The notes: generated by a model not told the origin, from the sequence alone. Positions 10,392-22,300 are shown, numbered from the stretch's first letter. The stretch is 64,000 nt of DNA from Saccharina japonica (GCA_008828725.1 MEHQ01000488.1:236757-300756), one strand, 5' to 3'. Translations and numbers: made by a program.

Positions 10392-11057
10392 TCACCGTCG
10401 CCTCGCCGCCCTGACCTTCTTCTTCCTCCTGGTAGGGCCATTCTGATCCAAGCCGGCGTGTGGCGTGATGCCCGCGGTGGACGCGTTGACGCGGAAGTTC
10501 TTGTTTCTCAGGGCGATGGAGTACACCTTGTCCTTGTACCGCTGCCACTCTCCGTCACTCTCGTAGAAGCCGTAAAGCCGCACGTGCCGACAGCCCGCGG
10601 GGAAGGGGACGTGGGTCGGCTGAGTGCTGCCTTTCCGCCCCATGCGGTGGTCCCTCGTCAGGTAGTACACCGCGTCGTCCTCCTCGTCCTTCCCCGCCGC
10701 CTTCGCGAGGGCTTCCTCCTCCTTGAGCCTCTTGAGGTCCTCGGACAGGTTGCTGCCGGCAATCTTGCTGGCGTTGAGGTGCAGGGCTATGGACTTGGCG
10801 ATCCGCTCCTGCTGCGCTGGGGTCCTCTTCTTGTCTTCTTCGATCGCCCAGTAGGAGACGATGTAGTCGCTGCTGTTCGCGAGGATGAGGCGCGGTTCCG
10901 CGTTCCAGAGAGAAGAAATCGGCGCCTCGGCAGATGGCGGGATTATAACCTTCCCCAGCCCGGACAGCTTGCGGCCCGTCAGCTTCTGATGATGCCGATG
11001 GTTGCTGCTACCACTGCTACTACTATCGACAAAAGAAGAAGAAGAGCTGACACCCAT
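10392..11057 (-). CDS. Myristoylation-motif paralogue 1, unknown conserved domain
   Basis: Intron-less frame of 221 residues. The N terminus MGVSSSSSF fits an N-myristoylation signal (Gly2, Ser6), followed by a Ser/His-rich leader. The conserved core spans residues ~54-200: EPRLILANSS at 54, SIALHLNA at 89, YYLTRDHRM ending at 139, then FPAGC, YKDKVYSIAL and GITPH. The last ~12 residues are strongly basic (RRKKKVRAARRR), so a membrane or nucleic-acid contact is conceivable. Between LHLN and DHRM lies a charged, Glu/Lys-rich helical insert. It is divergent from paralogue 2, whose start lies 1.8 kb away. The start is fixed by the Met-Gly shared by all three copies. I do not recognise the domain; predicted function is unknown, and a peripheral membrane location is inference. 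Confidence 0.85.
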   Translation of the reverse strand: MGVSSSSSFVDSSSSGSSNHRHHQKLTGRKLSGLGKVIIPPSAEAPISSLWNAEPRLILANSSDYIVSYWAIEEDKKRTPAQQERIAKSIALHLNASKIAGSNLSEDLKRLKEEEALAKAAGKDEEDDAVYYLTRDHRMGRKGSTQPTHVPFPAGCRHVRLYGFYESDGEWQRYKDKVYSIALRNKNFRVNASTAGITPHAGLDQNGPTRRKKKVRAARRR

Positions 11058-11848
11058 ACTGGCGTACAGCAGCAGTGGTAATGGCTGCTTGCTTACTTTA
11101 TTATGTACACACGGTCAAATGCCGCAGTCTCTCAGTCGAGCAAATACAAAACGCGGTGATGACTGCCTCGACTGTCCGTTCACGCTCTTCTGCTGGGCGG
11201 TCGAGGTGTGATGACGGATGCTGTATTCCTCCGGGTTTTTCGAGAAGAGGTCCTCTCTTTTCCAGCCCCCCCCCGTGGTATGTTCCCTTGGCCTTGCTTG
11301 ATGTTTATCTCGAAAAACAGGCCGAGTCCTCGATGTTTTATTCAGTTTACGTAAAATAGTGTTTCCCGCCGGAAAAAAAAAAAATCGTTTTTTTTCTTTT
11401 TGCAGCTGGGAAGAACCCTGAAGAATTCATTTACTCCCCCCCTGAATTTCCATTTCCAGAGTTTTCCTCTTTTTCTTGGAAAAAGAAAAGGAGCAAACAT
11501 ACTCGTCCAAAGCAAAAAAATGAAAATATTCCGAAATCAGGAGCGGCAAGTATATTTCCCTTTTTAGGAATTACAAGTACCATTCGTAATAACAACGTGG
11601 ATATTCTTAATACCAAGTGTTAATAGTATAATATGTAAAAAAATCTTATTTAACTATTATAAAAAAGAAAAATACGTAGGTATATAGTAAAAGTAATAAG
11701 GAGTAGGGAAAACCGGGGAAGATTTGGACAAAACACTCTTGATGAACATATTCATGAAATATAATATTTATACGATGACAGGCATATTTAGAGACGTATA
11801 CTGGTATACTGTATGCCTACTCCACGGTTCATATTGCAACGTATACAG
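11058..11848. other. Upstream region of paralogue 1; A/T-tract-rich, no gene
   Basis: On the minus strand this is 5' of paralogue 1 and holds a CATAATAAAG stretch about 40 bases before the start codon that could be a TATA-like element (weak). Long A and T runs lie around 11370-11400. No repeat family was recognised. Confidence 0.35.
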
Positions 11849-12110
11849 GTGTGTGTGTGTTCTTCACATTAAACCTTCCTTTCTACCCGTCGACATCCAG
11901 CACACCCAGTGTCCGTGCCGATTCTTCATCCTAAAAAGGTACCAGTTCTGTGGTCACAAAACCTCGACACAGAGATACTACACTCAGTGCAGTAAGCAGA
12001 GCAGACAATGCAACGCCATATACGACAGGCAAGACCTACCCTGCTAGCAATCCAGGTGCATGCAAGAGAAAAAAAGAGAAAAAAGAAAAAAGCGAAAAGA
12101 AAAAATAATA
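11849..12110 (+). repeat. Dispersed repeat, 'CTTCAC' family, copy 2
   Basis: Starts with a GT run then TTCTTCACATTAAACC, continues through CCCGTCGACATCCAGCACAC, GATACTACACTCAG and GCAGAGCAGACAATGC, and ends in a purine-rich tail from about 12063. The A-rich tail suggests a retroposon origin. Confidence 0.75.
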
Positions 12111-12868
12111 AAAAGTAAATATACTGAAGCAAATCAATAATCAAGCAACCAACAGGTAGGGTTCACGCGTTGTGTGACGATTTGCACGATACGCTCTGTA
12201 TACGATATTGTATACGTATAATGAGTATGTCTACTCTCCTGCACAAGAGAGACACACACCACAACAACGAAAACGCCTAAATATTTTGTCTACGAACATA
12301 TAATACGAAGGACGGTTGAGAAAATGAGAATTACGACAAAAGTTTGAACAAAAGTATGAATACACAGATTACAAGAACCAAGAGTCACACATTGGCGAGG
12401 GAGGGAGTGAGTGAGTGTGGTTGCAGAGGGGGCGAGCCAGAATCGCGAATTATGAATTGTCGAAATATCGTTCTGGGAAAGGAGGACTCGCGCGCGGTAC
12501 ACCGGAGAAACAAGGTCACTATATAAATAATATTATTACCTACCGCTACGGGTTGTTGAGCCAACACCTAACTCCCGTTCCTTGGGTTCTTTGTGGTGGA
12601 CGCTTGATTTTTCACGTGAGCGACGTCGATCGAGATTTTTTTAGTACGAGTTATGAGCCGAGGTGCATCACATAATATGATATTTTACGTGTGTGTACGT
12701 AACATGAATAATAACGTTTTGCCTGAAGAATCACCGCCCGGCCAGGCCCGGCCCTTCACTTATATTCATACCCACCCGCTGCTGCTCCGCGAGAAATAAC
12801 GAGACGAAGCGAGAAGAAAAGGAAACAAACAACTTCCAGTGAGAGCTTCGTTTGCCTCATTGTAGACA
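12111..12868. other. Upstream region of paralogue 2; no gene
   Basis: AT-rich then mixed sequence. CACTTATATTCATA at about 12756 is a possible TATA-like site some 110 bases before the start codon (weak). Just before the ATG the leader reads GAGAGCTTCGTTTGCC; a similar GAAAGCTTCGTTAGCGC occurs about 220 bases before paralogue 3. Confidence 0.35.
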
Positions 12869-13501
12869 ATGGGTACGTGTCAAAGCACGCAGGTGCGCGG
12901 TACTCCCGACGGAGACGAGCACACCACCCACCCCACGTTCCTGGCCTACATCGGCCCAGAGTTCGCCGCTTCGACGGATAGGCCGACGACGCGCCGGGAC
13001 CGCGAACCGCGCGTCGTCCTAGCGAACCAAAGTTCGTACCTCGTTTCCTTCTGGGTGGCTCAACAAGACAAGAAAAAGACAAAGCTGCACCAGGAGACAA
13101 TCGTCAACTCCATCGGCCTGCACCTCAACGCGAGCCTCACCGCTGCCGCGAGCTTGGGGGGCGACATAGAGAGGAACAGGGAGGAGACTACCCACACAGA
13201 AGAGGTAAAGGAGTACTATCTGATGAGGGACCACCGCATGGAACCGGAGGGAACGAGCAAATCCACGAAGGTTGTCTTCCCTGCGAAGTGCGTGGAAGTT
13301 CTCGTTGTCGGATATGTCAAGGACGGAGGGAAGTGGAAGTACTTCAAGAACAAGGTGTACTCCATTTCGAGGAAGGATACGATTTTCGAGCTCACCGCGT
13401 TGGATCCGAACATCACGCCGTATCTCGCGCCTGCCCAACCACCGCAACAAGCCGAGACACATGGTGAGACACATGCTGAGGACCAACGCCGAAACGGGTA
13501 G
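12869..13501 (+). CDS. Myristoylation-motif paralogue 2, unknown conserved domain
   Basis: Intron-less, 210 residues. MGTCQSTQ at the N terminus fits myristoylation at Gly2 with a neighbouring Cys4 that could be palmitoylated, a classic dual-lipid anchor. The core spans residues ~46-185: EPRVVLANQSSY at 46, VSFWVAQQD, SIGLHLNA at 81, YYLMRDHRM ending at 124, KVVFPAKC, FKNKVYSI and NITPYL. The insert between LHLN and DHRM is shorter than in the other two paralogues. The tail (PAQPPQQAETHGETHAEDQ) is hydrophilic. The start is strongly supported because Met-Gly is shared across the family and the upstream frame is not conserved. No membrane segment. The function is unknown; the sequence suggests a soluble domain tethered to a membrane by lipid. 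Confidence 0.87.
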   Translation: MGTCQSTQVRGTPDGDEHTTHPTFLAYIGPEFAASTDRPTTRRDREPRVVLANQSSYLVSFWVAQQDKKKTKLHQETIVNSIGLHLNASLTAAASLGGDIERNREETTHTEEVKEYYLMRDHRMEPEGTSKSTKVVFPAKCVEVLVVGYVKDGGKWKYFKNKVYSISRKDTIFELTALDPNITPYLAPAQPPQQAETHGETHAEDQRRNG

Positions 13502-14215
13502 GGTGGATCGTAAATGATCCGAGTCTGGCGGGAAGGCTTCTTGGCCTGGGTTTTTGTTGGTGGATGAGCTGCGGCAAGTTCCACACTACCCGGAGAGTTT
13601 ACTCTTCGGGTGGCTATCCCCACCGCACCGGGCCCCTTCGGGGGTCAGGTCGGGTCAACATGCTCAAGTCTCCGGAGTAGTAAGCAGCAAGGGCTGATAT
13701 TTCCGAGGGGGCATGGAGTGAATTGACACACGACACGCAGTGAGACGTGGAAGTGTGGAGGGCTTAAGCTTTATTTTTACCCATCCGCCGTAGCATAAAA
13801 CAACAACAAAAAAAACATGGTGAGACACCCTCATCACGAACAACTTGATAGTATCATCTGGAGGTATAGAACGATAAACAAACGTAATTTCATCGCAGTG
13901 TTAGTGTTCCTATCGTATATATCGATATATTTGTACGTATATTTCTTAAAATATAAAACATTACTCGTTATTATTGGTTGTTATTATCATCGTTCTGTAG
14001 AATTCGTGGACGGCAGCAGCAGCAGCCAGTCGTCGTTTTACTCGAATCTAGCGCGGTCGTGGCGAGCCTTCCGACTTGTCTCGTGAATGCTGAATGCTCC
14101 TTTGACCCTGCTCGGGCAAGAAGGCAATTCCTGTGGGCGGGGTGGACTCGCACAACATACGAAGACTATTTGTATACCTGGTATGATATCACAAATAAGT
14201 TCGTATATACGTACA
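13502..14215. other. 3' region of paralogue 2; no gene
   Basis: Contains GTTTACTCTTCGGGTGGC and GGGCCCCTTCGGGG hairpin-prone motifs just past the stop codon and an AT-rich stretch around 13900-13990. No known element. Confidence 0.35.
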
Positions 14216-14404
14216 GTAGTACAGGACACCTGTCAAGAAACAGGCTAACTAGAAAGCCAGGCTTGGATTTAGAGTAGAAAAATAAATTCGGGAGTCGTTA
14301 TCTTGGAATTATTGTAGAAATCACCCTCTCTCAAGTAAGAAATCCAGCCTGGACCAGATTTCCATGTTTTTATTGTTAATACTCGTAGGTGTCCTGTACT
14401 ACGA
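14216..14404. mobile_element. MITE, 'ACAGGACACCT' family, copy 2
   Basis: Inverted ends AGTACAGGACACCT and AGGTGTCCTGTACT, with TA on each side as a possible target duplication. The interior shares AATTCGGGAGTCGTTAT and AGAAATCCAGC with the inverted copy at 9845. A fragment of the same interior lies near 17000. Confidence 0.7.
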
Positions 14405-14427
14405 CATATGTTCGAGGTAAGCCGAGA

Positions 14428-14790
14428 GCGTCCCGAAACGTATTTTTTCCACACCTAATTACTGTACCTAAATGGTCAGAATGGAAAAACAATCGGAGCA
14501 CTGCTGTGATCGCTGAACGATTTAGCACAAAACAAGTTTTTTTTTTCTGATTTTTTCCAAACAATCGCTTGGTTTTAAAGAACCCACCTCTGCCCTCCTG
14601 AGCCTCGCGGGGCGGGGGGGGGTCTTTAAAACTAAGGGATTGGTTTTTGGATAATTCCAGAAAAATACATTGTTTTGTGCTAAATCGTCCAGCGATCACA
14701 GCAGTGCTCTCAGCTGGTGCTCTGGTTGTTTTTCCATTCTGACCATTTTAGATAGTTATTAGGTGTCGATTAAATACTTTTCAGACGCCC
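14428..14790. mobile_element. Foldback MITE, copy 1
   Basis: Arms of about 100 bp: ATGGTCAGAATGGAAAAACA on the left and its complement TGTTTTTCCATTCTGACCAT on the right, with GTGATCGCTGAACGATTTAG inside both arms. Inside these, GGTTTTAAAG and CTTTAAAAC bracket a C/G-rich centre, so nearly the whole element can form one hairpin. Further copies at 17328 and 44281. Confidence 0.8.
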
Positions 14791-15605
14791 TTGGGTACGC
14801 GTATATATTTGTTGAGCTTATCACATCGTACGAAAGAAAGCACACACCCCTTAGATAGTACACGCCCCCCACATGAGCACACCCGGTGATATCATACATA
14901 CATACCTGGTACATGTTGTGGTCTCGCTTTTCCGGTGGTCACTTTATCGCCGGGGATGCGTTGAATACCACACCCCCTACGGAGATCCGCCTGAAAGCGG
15001 CACCAAACTCCAAAAGCCTCACAGCACCTGGTTGGTGCATATCATTCAACCACACTCCACTGCTACTGCTACTCATCCTACTCTTCCCTAAGCCCAACCA
15101 CGTGCGCGGGTATGTAGTATGTCGTAGGTCAGTGACCAATAACGGAACTTGCGCGTGTCATTGTAGACCTCATCTCGAAACTAAACCTGATCCAGTGCGC
15201 ATGCTACGTACGCCGTGGTACTGACTGTTGCTCGGGAAGTCCGCCACTTCAGCAGTAAAAACAAACGTTTGAATGTACAGCATGATGGCAGCAGATAGTT
15301 GGTCCCTCAGCAGGGCAAGGGCCTTCCAGGTCCAATCTTAATCTTTGCGGGAGTTTTGACCCCACCATTGAATTCCTGCGTATGTATGGTGATACCTGTA
15401 TAGCCAGGGCACAAACACGGTGTTTCGGCCTCCGGTGCCTGTTCCGTGAAGCGCAACGTGATCTGCAAAGCGTGTGGCGCTCACGCACCGCAGGCGTGTA
15501 GCCCGCCCACACCCCCTCCCGGGGGGCGGAAAATGCCACAATTGCACCTCGAACATTTTTTTCCGGTCACATCAAAAACATTATATAATATGTATATACC
15601 TGGTA
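14791..15605. other. Non-coding stretch; nothing recognised
   Basis: Mixed sequence with two TACCTGGTA motifs and a GC-rich block (15480-15530). No gene supported. Confidence 0.4.
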
Positions 15606-15716
15606 TTACGGAGGACCATAGTAAATAGGACCTATGGTGCACACAAAAAAGTATATACTTACCTATTTTTGCTAATAAAATTTGGTCCTATTAACTGTGG
15701 TCCCCCGTAATAGTAC
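15606..15716. mobile_element. Short palindromic MITE, 'GGAGGACCA' family, copy 2
   Basis: Ends read TACGGAGGACCATAGTAAAT and, inverted, TTAACTGTGGTCCCCCGTA. TA lies at both borders, so a TA target is possible. It is directly followed by CCTCCGGCGGGA and CCTGCGGCGAAA hairpins like those in 8740-9275. Confidence 0.8.
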
Positions 15717-16057
15717 CTTTCCCGCCTCCGGCGGGAAAGACATGCCTTTTAATAGCAGGGGTTTTTCGCCTGCGGCGAAATCGTTTTTTTTTTGCGGCGC
15801 GAAACTTCGTGTGCCCTACGTAAATAGCAATGCATTCATTCATTGTTTCTTCCAACTTCCAACCCTGAAGTTGCGCCAGCGCACCAGCTATGATCTGTCA
15901 TCATCATGTTGTCATCACCGGTTTCAGGCATGGGTCTTATTCACCACAACCAACTGGTATTGGCGTGTGCTTCCATTTGTGGTATACGGTAACACTTTAA
16001 TAACCAGATGGATGCATATGATATATTTATATATATCATACATACATACCTGGCGGT

Positions 16058-16230
16058 TGGTGTGTGTGTTCTTCACAGTGAACCTTTCTTCCTACCCGTC
16101 GACATCCAGCACACCCAGTCAGTGTCCGTGCCGGTTCTTCATCCTAGAGAGGTGCCAGTTCTGTGGTCACAAAACTACGACACAGCAGAGATACTACGCG
16201 CTTGCAGTACAGTAAGCAGAGTCGATGGTG
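16058..16230 (+). repeat. Dispersed repeat, 'CTTCAC' family, copy 3 (3' truncated)
   Basis: Same order of blocks as copy 2 (GT run, TTCTTCAC, CCCGTCGACATCCAGCACAC, GTGGTCACAAAAC), ending at GTAAGCAGAG without the A-rich tail. Confidence 0.75.
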
Positions 16231-16691
16231 GTTTCTGTCGTTGCCGATACTATTAATACTGAAAGTCGTTGGCTTTCGGAACGCCTCCTCCGTTTCTGGC
16301 TTCTTCTGTGCTACTCATGTATCATGTTTTTATGTACCAAAATACATAAATATTAAACGCACGTAGGCGACAACGGGACATTTGAATATGTCGCGTCCTG
16401 CGAAAGCGAAAACAACATTCATGTGCTGGATTCTATCAATATTTATACATGTATATATGTATACATGATACGGCGTTGTATAGATTAATTTATAACAAAG
16501 TTGCGTTGTATCGTGGGCTTTGGGGAATGTGCAAAACGGGGGGCCGGGTACGTACCTGAGTATAAAAGTACCTACTGCTGCTTCCGCGTTCGACGGAAGG
16601 GCGTGATCTGACGGAGTAAAAATAACAAATTCTTCTGACCGAATCTGGTACCGGTCCTGGTTTGTTTCTTTTCGGAGATCTCTTGGGAACA

Positions 16692-16788
16692 TTAACCCGT
16701 TTAGGACTGCAGTGCCGATGTGGGGACAAAACACTCGGAATTTGACTGTAATACTTATTTCTAGGCAGTGCAGTTCTAGAAGGGTTAA
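16692..16788. mobile_element. TTAA-type hairpin MITE, copy 2
   Basis: TTAACCCGTTTAGGACTGCA on the left and TGCAGTTCTAGAAGGGTTAA on the right, with intact TTAA at both borders. The centre has diverged from the other copies. Confidence 0.75.
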
Positions 16789-17327
16789 CATTTCGTCGCT
16801 ACATGTCGTAGAACCGGCCCGTTCGAAAGTGGTCCCTTCTACAATAGACGTACCTTTTTTTGTTTTTTTGGTGCTCTGTAAAACAGGCAGGACATCCCAT
16901 GTGGTACGCACGAGTGTTGAAATGTGGTCGTACAGGGCGCCTTCGTGATACGAGTATGAAACCGAACAAAAACTAATGGTACGTTGAGAATTACAGGAAA
17001 ATAAATAAATTCGGGAGTCATTAATTAATGCGTGATATATTGTACTTTTATTATATTATTTTGCTCGTATCTCAGCGTATCTAGCTGTAGAACGCACCTA
17101 TTCTCTGGAACAAAATTCAGCTCGGTCCAACTTTCCAATATTTGCAACTTTCCTGTTTCTTGTTGTGTAGTTGTAGGATTATGCTCGTACTGCGAGCACT
17201 CTCACAACTCTGCTCACAACACGCAAACATGAAAATGCTCAGGCTGGCTTTTCTTATACTGAGCGCGCGCGTGAAATCAAACTTTCTTAGGCTACGTATA
17301 TACGCTTTCCACATTTTTTTTGTGCCT
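16789..17327. other. Non-coding stretch with a MITE fragment
   Basis: AATTCGGGAGTCATTA near 17010 matches the interior of the 'ACAGGACACCT' MITE. The rest is unremarkable. Confidence 0.35.
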
Positions 17328-17624
17328 GGGGCGCCCGAAGAGTATTTTTTCGACACCTAACTATCTAAAATGGTCAGAATGGAAAAACAACCGAAGAACT
17401 GCTGTGATCGCTGAACGATTTAGAACAAAACAAGTTTTTTTTCTGATTTTTTCCGAAAACCAATTACTTGGTTTTAACCCCCCCCCTCCCCCGAGGACGA
17501 AGCACTGTGATCGCTGAGCGATGTTTTGTTCTAAATCGTTCAGCGATCACAGCAGTGCTTCGGTTGTTTTTCCATTCTGACCATTTTAGATAGTTAGGTG
17601 TCGAAAAAATACTTCAGCGGGCCC
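17328..17624. mobile_element. Foldback MITE, copy 2
   Basis: Best-preserved arms of the three: GGGGCGCCCGAAGAGTA and TTCGACACCTAACTATC on the left, and GATAGTTAGGTGTCGAA on the right, with CAGAATGGAAAAACAACCGA and its complement. The C-rich centre is shorter than in the other copies. Confidence 0.85.
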
Positions 17625-18962
17625 CCGCCCGAGGAGACGTTTTTGCTACGAAGTACAGCAGTACACAGCAGCAATAGTAGTAGTAGTGCATCTTTCATTG
17701 ATGGGTGCTTCGGGGCTCAGGCCAGCCCTAAAATTACTGTTGATATACCAGGTACCTGGTAATATACCTGCTACACGATACCAGCTAGTATGTATTTATT
17801 ATATAGATGTACTACAGTACTCTTGAGTATACGTAAGTACAATACAACACCATATATATATGGGCACGTTTGGCAAATACTGGTGTTACAGCGCAATTTC
17901 AGGCATTTGATGCTCGTTGGCGGGCCTGAAATCACAGCAGTACAGTAACAGTCAAGTTTAATAGTGCATGACGAATCCGTGTTAAATCGCTTGTATGATT
18001 AAAAAATGAGCTGCTCGATTACTTTGGTGCACACGTCTACAGTACCTGTGCACATCATACGTCCCCTATCAGAGTAGGTATACGTTAAGCCCAAGCCTGC
18101 AACCCCTGTTCGCCATTCTCAAAAATGCCTCTGTTCATACGACTCCCTCTCTTTCCCCCACTACCCGTCACCCTGCCGGCAGAATCGGAGTGACCCCCCT
18201 ATAGCCCAAGCCCACAACCTGGCCAGGGCTTTATTTTCCCGCCCCCTCGCTCCATACCGTTCGAGCCCTGGAAGGCAACATAAACGGAGGGAGCCTAACG
18301 CTGCACGCCTGGGCTATCTCCCGCGGAGCTCTTACAGCATCCAGTCGTGCAACTGCAGTGAGTGGCGGTCTACACAGCGAGCGTGGACCCGGTTCGTCGT
18401 TTTCCTTCTACGACATGCACCCGACGGGGAACAGGGCCCCCTAAGTGCCCTGTGCCACCCTTCGGGTAGAGAAGCCCCCCCTACACGATAAGAAGCAAAG
18501 GCCCCCGAGATTTCCGCGACGAAAAAGAAATTCCGGAGCGGATGTTTTGGGTTAAAATATCGCTTTGCGGAGCGCGCCGTCGTTTTCCTTTTCACTTTGC
18601 ACTCGGCTTAGCGAGAAGTCTGGGCTGATGTGGGTCAGTGTCCCAGCTTCTTAGTTTTGGCGGACGGTACCTCTGCACGCGCTGTCGTCAACACTGGGTA
18701 ATGTATACTGTACTAGCATAGGGACAACGGGTGGTGTTTAGGTAGGACGCTTTTCTGACGAGTTTTCGTTTGTGGCCGGCACTGCTCATGCGTACGTGCA
18801 CTGTACTCGTAGCCAAGTACTACAGTATAGCAGTTCAAACTTCGGCCTGCGTTGGGAATCCTTTCGCGTAGCGGTGCTCCCCTCGACCAGCGCCGCGCAG
18901 GTGTACGTAGCTACCCCCGGTAGGCGTAGCTCAGTCGGAGCTCGATTGTACAGTTCGTGCGA
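17625..18962. other. Non-coding stretch; no gene supported
   Basis: Contains overlapping TACCAGGTA/TACCTGGTA at 17746-17761 and CAGCAGTAC-type repeats near 17655. Around 18070-18230 the phrase CCCAAGCC(T/C)(G/A)CAACC recurs. A tRNA-like D-arm phrase (GTAGCTCAGTCGGAGCTCG) lies near 18927 but no complete tRNA can be folded. Confidence 0.35.
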
Positions 18963-19315
18963 GCCGGTCACCTCGGTGGTCTATTAATACTAGTTACCCT
19001 CGAATGCTGCTAGAGTTGAGTCCGCGAGTTCGAACCCCACCGTGGTGATAATTTATATATTTGAAAAACCATGAATCAAGGCTCAACTGCTGAGAGCACG
19101 TAGTAGCGTGCGTCGGCCAAATTCGACGCGAGTCGACGGGAGACGAAATAACTGATGTCTTCTCGCGGCGTAATTGAAGGCGTCAACCGCAGTGGCGGGG
19201 GTGGGGGGCGGACGGGAGAGCCTGATACGTGACCTCGAATCTGTGTTATCGGCTAGTCTTGGAGAGATGAACGAAGGAGACGAATGATGAATAGTAAGGA
19301 GAATGAGAAAAAAAG
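18963..19315 (+). mobile_element. tRNA-derived SINE, copy F (old, diverged)
   Basis: Head GCCGGTCACCTCGGTGGTCT with a B box GAGTTCGAACCCC, body blocks CTGCTGAGAGCACG, CGCGAGTCGACGGGAG, TCTTCTCGCGGCG, and a final short A run. It is the most diverged of the six copies and shares head details (CCCACCGTGGTGA) with copy D. Confidence 0.7.
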
Positions 19316-19355
19316 GAACAACTAAATAACAGCTTTTGAAGACGGCGGGGGCTTT

Positions 19356-19399
19356 GGGGGGGGGGGGGGGGGGGNGGGGGGGGGGGGGGGGGGGGGGGG
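19356..19399. repeat. Poly-G tract with an undetermined base
   Basis: About 43 G with one N at 19375. The true length is probably unresolved by sequencing and the frame across it is unreliable. Confidence 0.9.
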
Positions 19400-22300
19400 T
19401 TACCTCAGGCCTGAACTTATCGATACCCGTAGCTCTTCTTCGGGTCTGGCTTGTACAAATGCAGCTTCTTACTGCCGCCGTCCGGGCTTTGTCTGCACTG
19501 TCCCCGTGGCGGTGGCGGCCTGGTTGGCAGCGGTGATAGTGGAAGGCTGCAGTGGATGCGGCGTTGCGAAACTGCTTTGTGCGGGGGAGGCCGGGTGTTG
19601 GTTGATACCTAGCACGCGTTTTGCACTGACTGTTTTTGCGTCGTCAGGCGTTGTGTTCCTTCCTGGTCGCATACTCGTCGAAAGGTCACAGGGCCGCCGC
19701 AAGGTAGGCACGCCGTGCGATTAGGTTCGTAGCTGGCCTGCATAGTGTGCGACTGGTTTGGGTTATTTTGTTTGTGCGAGATTAGCCTACAACCAGCAGC
19801 AGTAGCAGCAGCACTGGGACCTACGTCTGAGCGACTTAGCACGATAACGCGTTCCGGTTCCCGTCTTCGTCGCTCGATTGCTCGTAAGTGGGTGGAAGGG
19901 GGTTTGTGGACGAAGTGCTCGCGGTACCGTAGAACACGGGTTCAATACTTATCACCCGGGTGGTAAGTTTAACACACCCCCGCGACGAATTAACGGAGTC
20001 GATGACTTCTCCCAACCGTTTCGAGGGGGGGGCACTGGCGAGCCCAACGCAATTGATGGTTTTGGAAAAAAATCGTCCAGACATTTCCATGTAGAAGTGT
20101 CGCTTAGTGTTTGCACTCTCCCTTTCGTTGGGAAACCCAGCTTGGATACGCGTCCCGGGGATGGGGGGGGGTACCTTGCGTGTTATTCGGTATGGACGTT
20201 ATGTTTTTGCGTGAATGGAGCCGAGGACAGCAGCAGCAACAGCAGTAGGTGGTGTAGCAATAACAGCGGGCACCTTGGCGCTCCCAGCGTTGGACGTACG
20301 GGATACATGGGCCTGACAGTCAGAAGCTCGATCGCGGGGCACCGGGTGTGGGTATCGCGGCGCGCGGCGCAAGACATCAAGAAAGCATCCCCAGACATCG
20401 ACGGTATATATCTAAATTAGGTTCATTTTTCGAGGGAACGCCTGAGTGAAATTTGCTCAGTATTTGTTTCGAGTGTAGTGTGAAGTGTGCAGTAATCGAT
20501 TTCCACCCTCCGCGAGACGGACGATGTTTATTTTTTTTATGTGTTTGACCATAGAGGCACACGGTATGTAATGTTCCTGGGCCCAGATTGAAGGGACGAT
20601 GGGCAGAAAGCTCCCAAAGTGCTCCGTCGCTGCTTGTGTACCTGGTATCAATGTTCGGGCTTTTTGTGGTGTTTCCGGGTGTGGTTCCAAAACCCCCATG
20701 CCGTTTGTCCTCACCGATCCCCCCACCCCGTCTTGGCCTGCCGCTTTGTTGTCATTTGTTTCACGCTGGTTTTAGCATAACAGTGCGGTCGCCCGGCACC
20801 GTCTGCACAGTTGAAACCATGTGCAAAATAACGCAGTGGTCGCCCTGTATATATATGTGTTGGCTGGCTGCGTTTGGCGTTCTTGAAGCAGGTATTTGGT
20901 GATATTTACACCTACCTGCCTGTGGGTGTTATAGGTCTGCCTATTGGATGGACGTAGGCGGGGCAGGCAGGAGCTTGTTGTACAATGTATTGCATACCAC
21001 GGCAGGAGGGGTGTGCACGGCAGAAACTAAAGTCCATACGCCACTTCTTTTGTGTATTATAGGAGCAGAAAAACGGAGGGGGGGGGGGGTGTGTTAACAC
21101 CAAGGGAGAAAACACATACATGCCCCCTGGTTTGTGCTGGTATATATTTCATTCGTGTGTACAGAAGTTCTAAATCACACGATGTTTGTATTCCTTTTTT
21201 CTTTCTGGCCTGCATTCGATGGGGGGTTAGGAGTGAGCGTACGGTCTCGTTGTTGTTGTTGCTGTTGTTGTTGTTTTTTTTGGTTTTTTGGGTACCCAGA
21301 GTCATAATATCGCATGGTTCTGCACGTTGAATTCCGCGCAGGGCAGGTGTAGAGCCCAACAAGGTAGACACTGTTTTGACCACGCCTTCTTTGTTTTAGC
21401 GATTGTTTTGTTTTGTTTTGCTTCCTTGGGAGTACTTGGTGGGGAGTGGGGAGAAGGACTCGAACCTCGCCGTCGGGCGTGGCAGGCCCATACGATCTCG
21501 ACTGCGGCGTGAATGGGGGGGGGAGTGAGACGGCGCGCAGACTGCCTTTGGTCAGACCGATCTCAGTTTGGTTCGAATTGAGCAGTGCCACACACGTTTT
21601 CGTGTGTGGAAGCATGCTCGCATCGACTACGTAGGATCCTGCTTGCTTTAATGGACAGCGGTTTCGTCCAACGATAGTTTGGAGGGGGTCATGTTCGGGA
21701 GTTTGGTGCATGTAGGCGCGCGGAGGAGTGGGGCTCGGTTGCTGGTTGCTCTTAGCAGGCTTACTGGTGACATTAAGTATTATAACAGTGTTCGGTTTTA
21801 CACACGTTAACAAATACATTTTTTCAGATCCGGTTAGTTCTCCATTACGTTGTTACTTGTGCTACGTAAGGCTAGACTTTGTTGGGTGGCAGCAGCTGGC
21901 GGTGTGTGTATACGTAGAAGGCGCGGAGGCGTGCTGCATGCAATAAAGTTCGAACTTTTTCGCTCAAATTGTTTCCGGATTGCAGAGATCCTCAACCCAA
22001 AATGGTCGGAATTGCCATTTTTTAGTTTGCGCAATGTGATTTTGATGCTTTGAATACATACCCTGGACAAACCATGGGATTGTGCACATGGTTGAAGTTT
22101 CAGTTTTATTTTTGCCAAATTCATGGTTTGTTTTTACGTACCAGCAGTATAGAGCTCCACAAATAAGGACCCTCAAGAAACAAAATAGTGCACGTCAACC
22201 CGGGGGTATTGCATGTACTTAATCGCCGCGCGTAAAAATAACAACAACGTTTTTTCTGCGCGTTGTACGGCATGAAACATCCCAAATTCAGACACGTCAC

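Noticed and set aside
16330..16911. 193-codon minus-strand frame
   Set aside because: It runs through a TTAA hairpin MITE (16692-16788) and simple AT-rich DNA, and has no motif.
18919..18962. tRNA D-arm-like GTAGCTCAGTCGG
   Set aside because: No anticodon arm, T arm or acceptor pairing follows at the right distances; the SINE head starts just after.
21455..21500. Possible tRNA-Gly(GCC) on the minus strand
   Set aside because: An anticodon-arm-like GGGCCTGCCACGCCC and a B-box-like stretch are present, but acceptor and D stems do not pair and the T stem is imperfect. At best a remnant.
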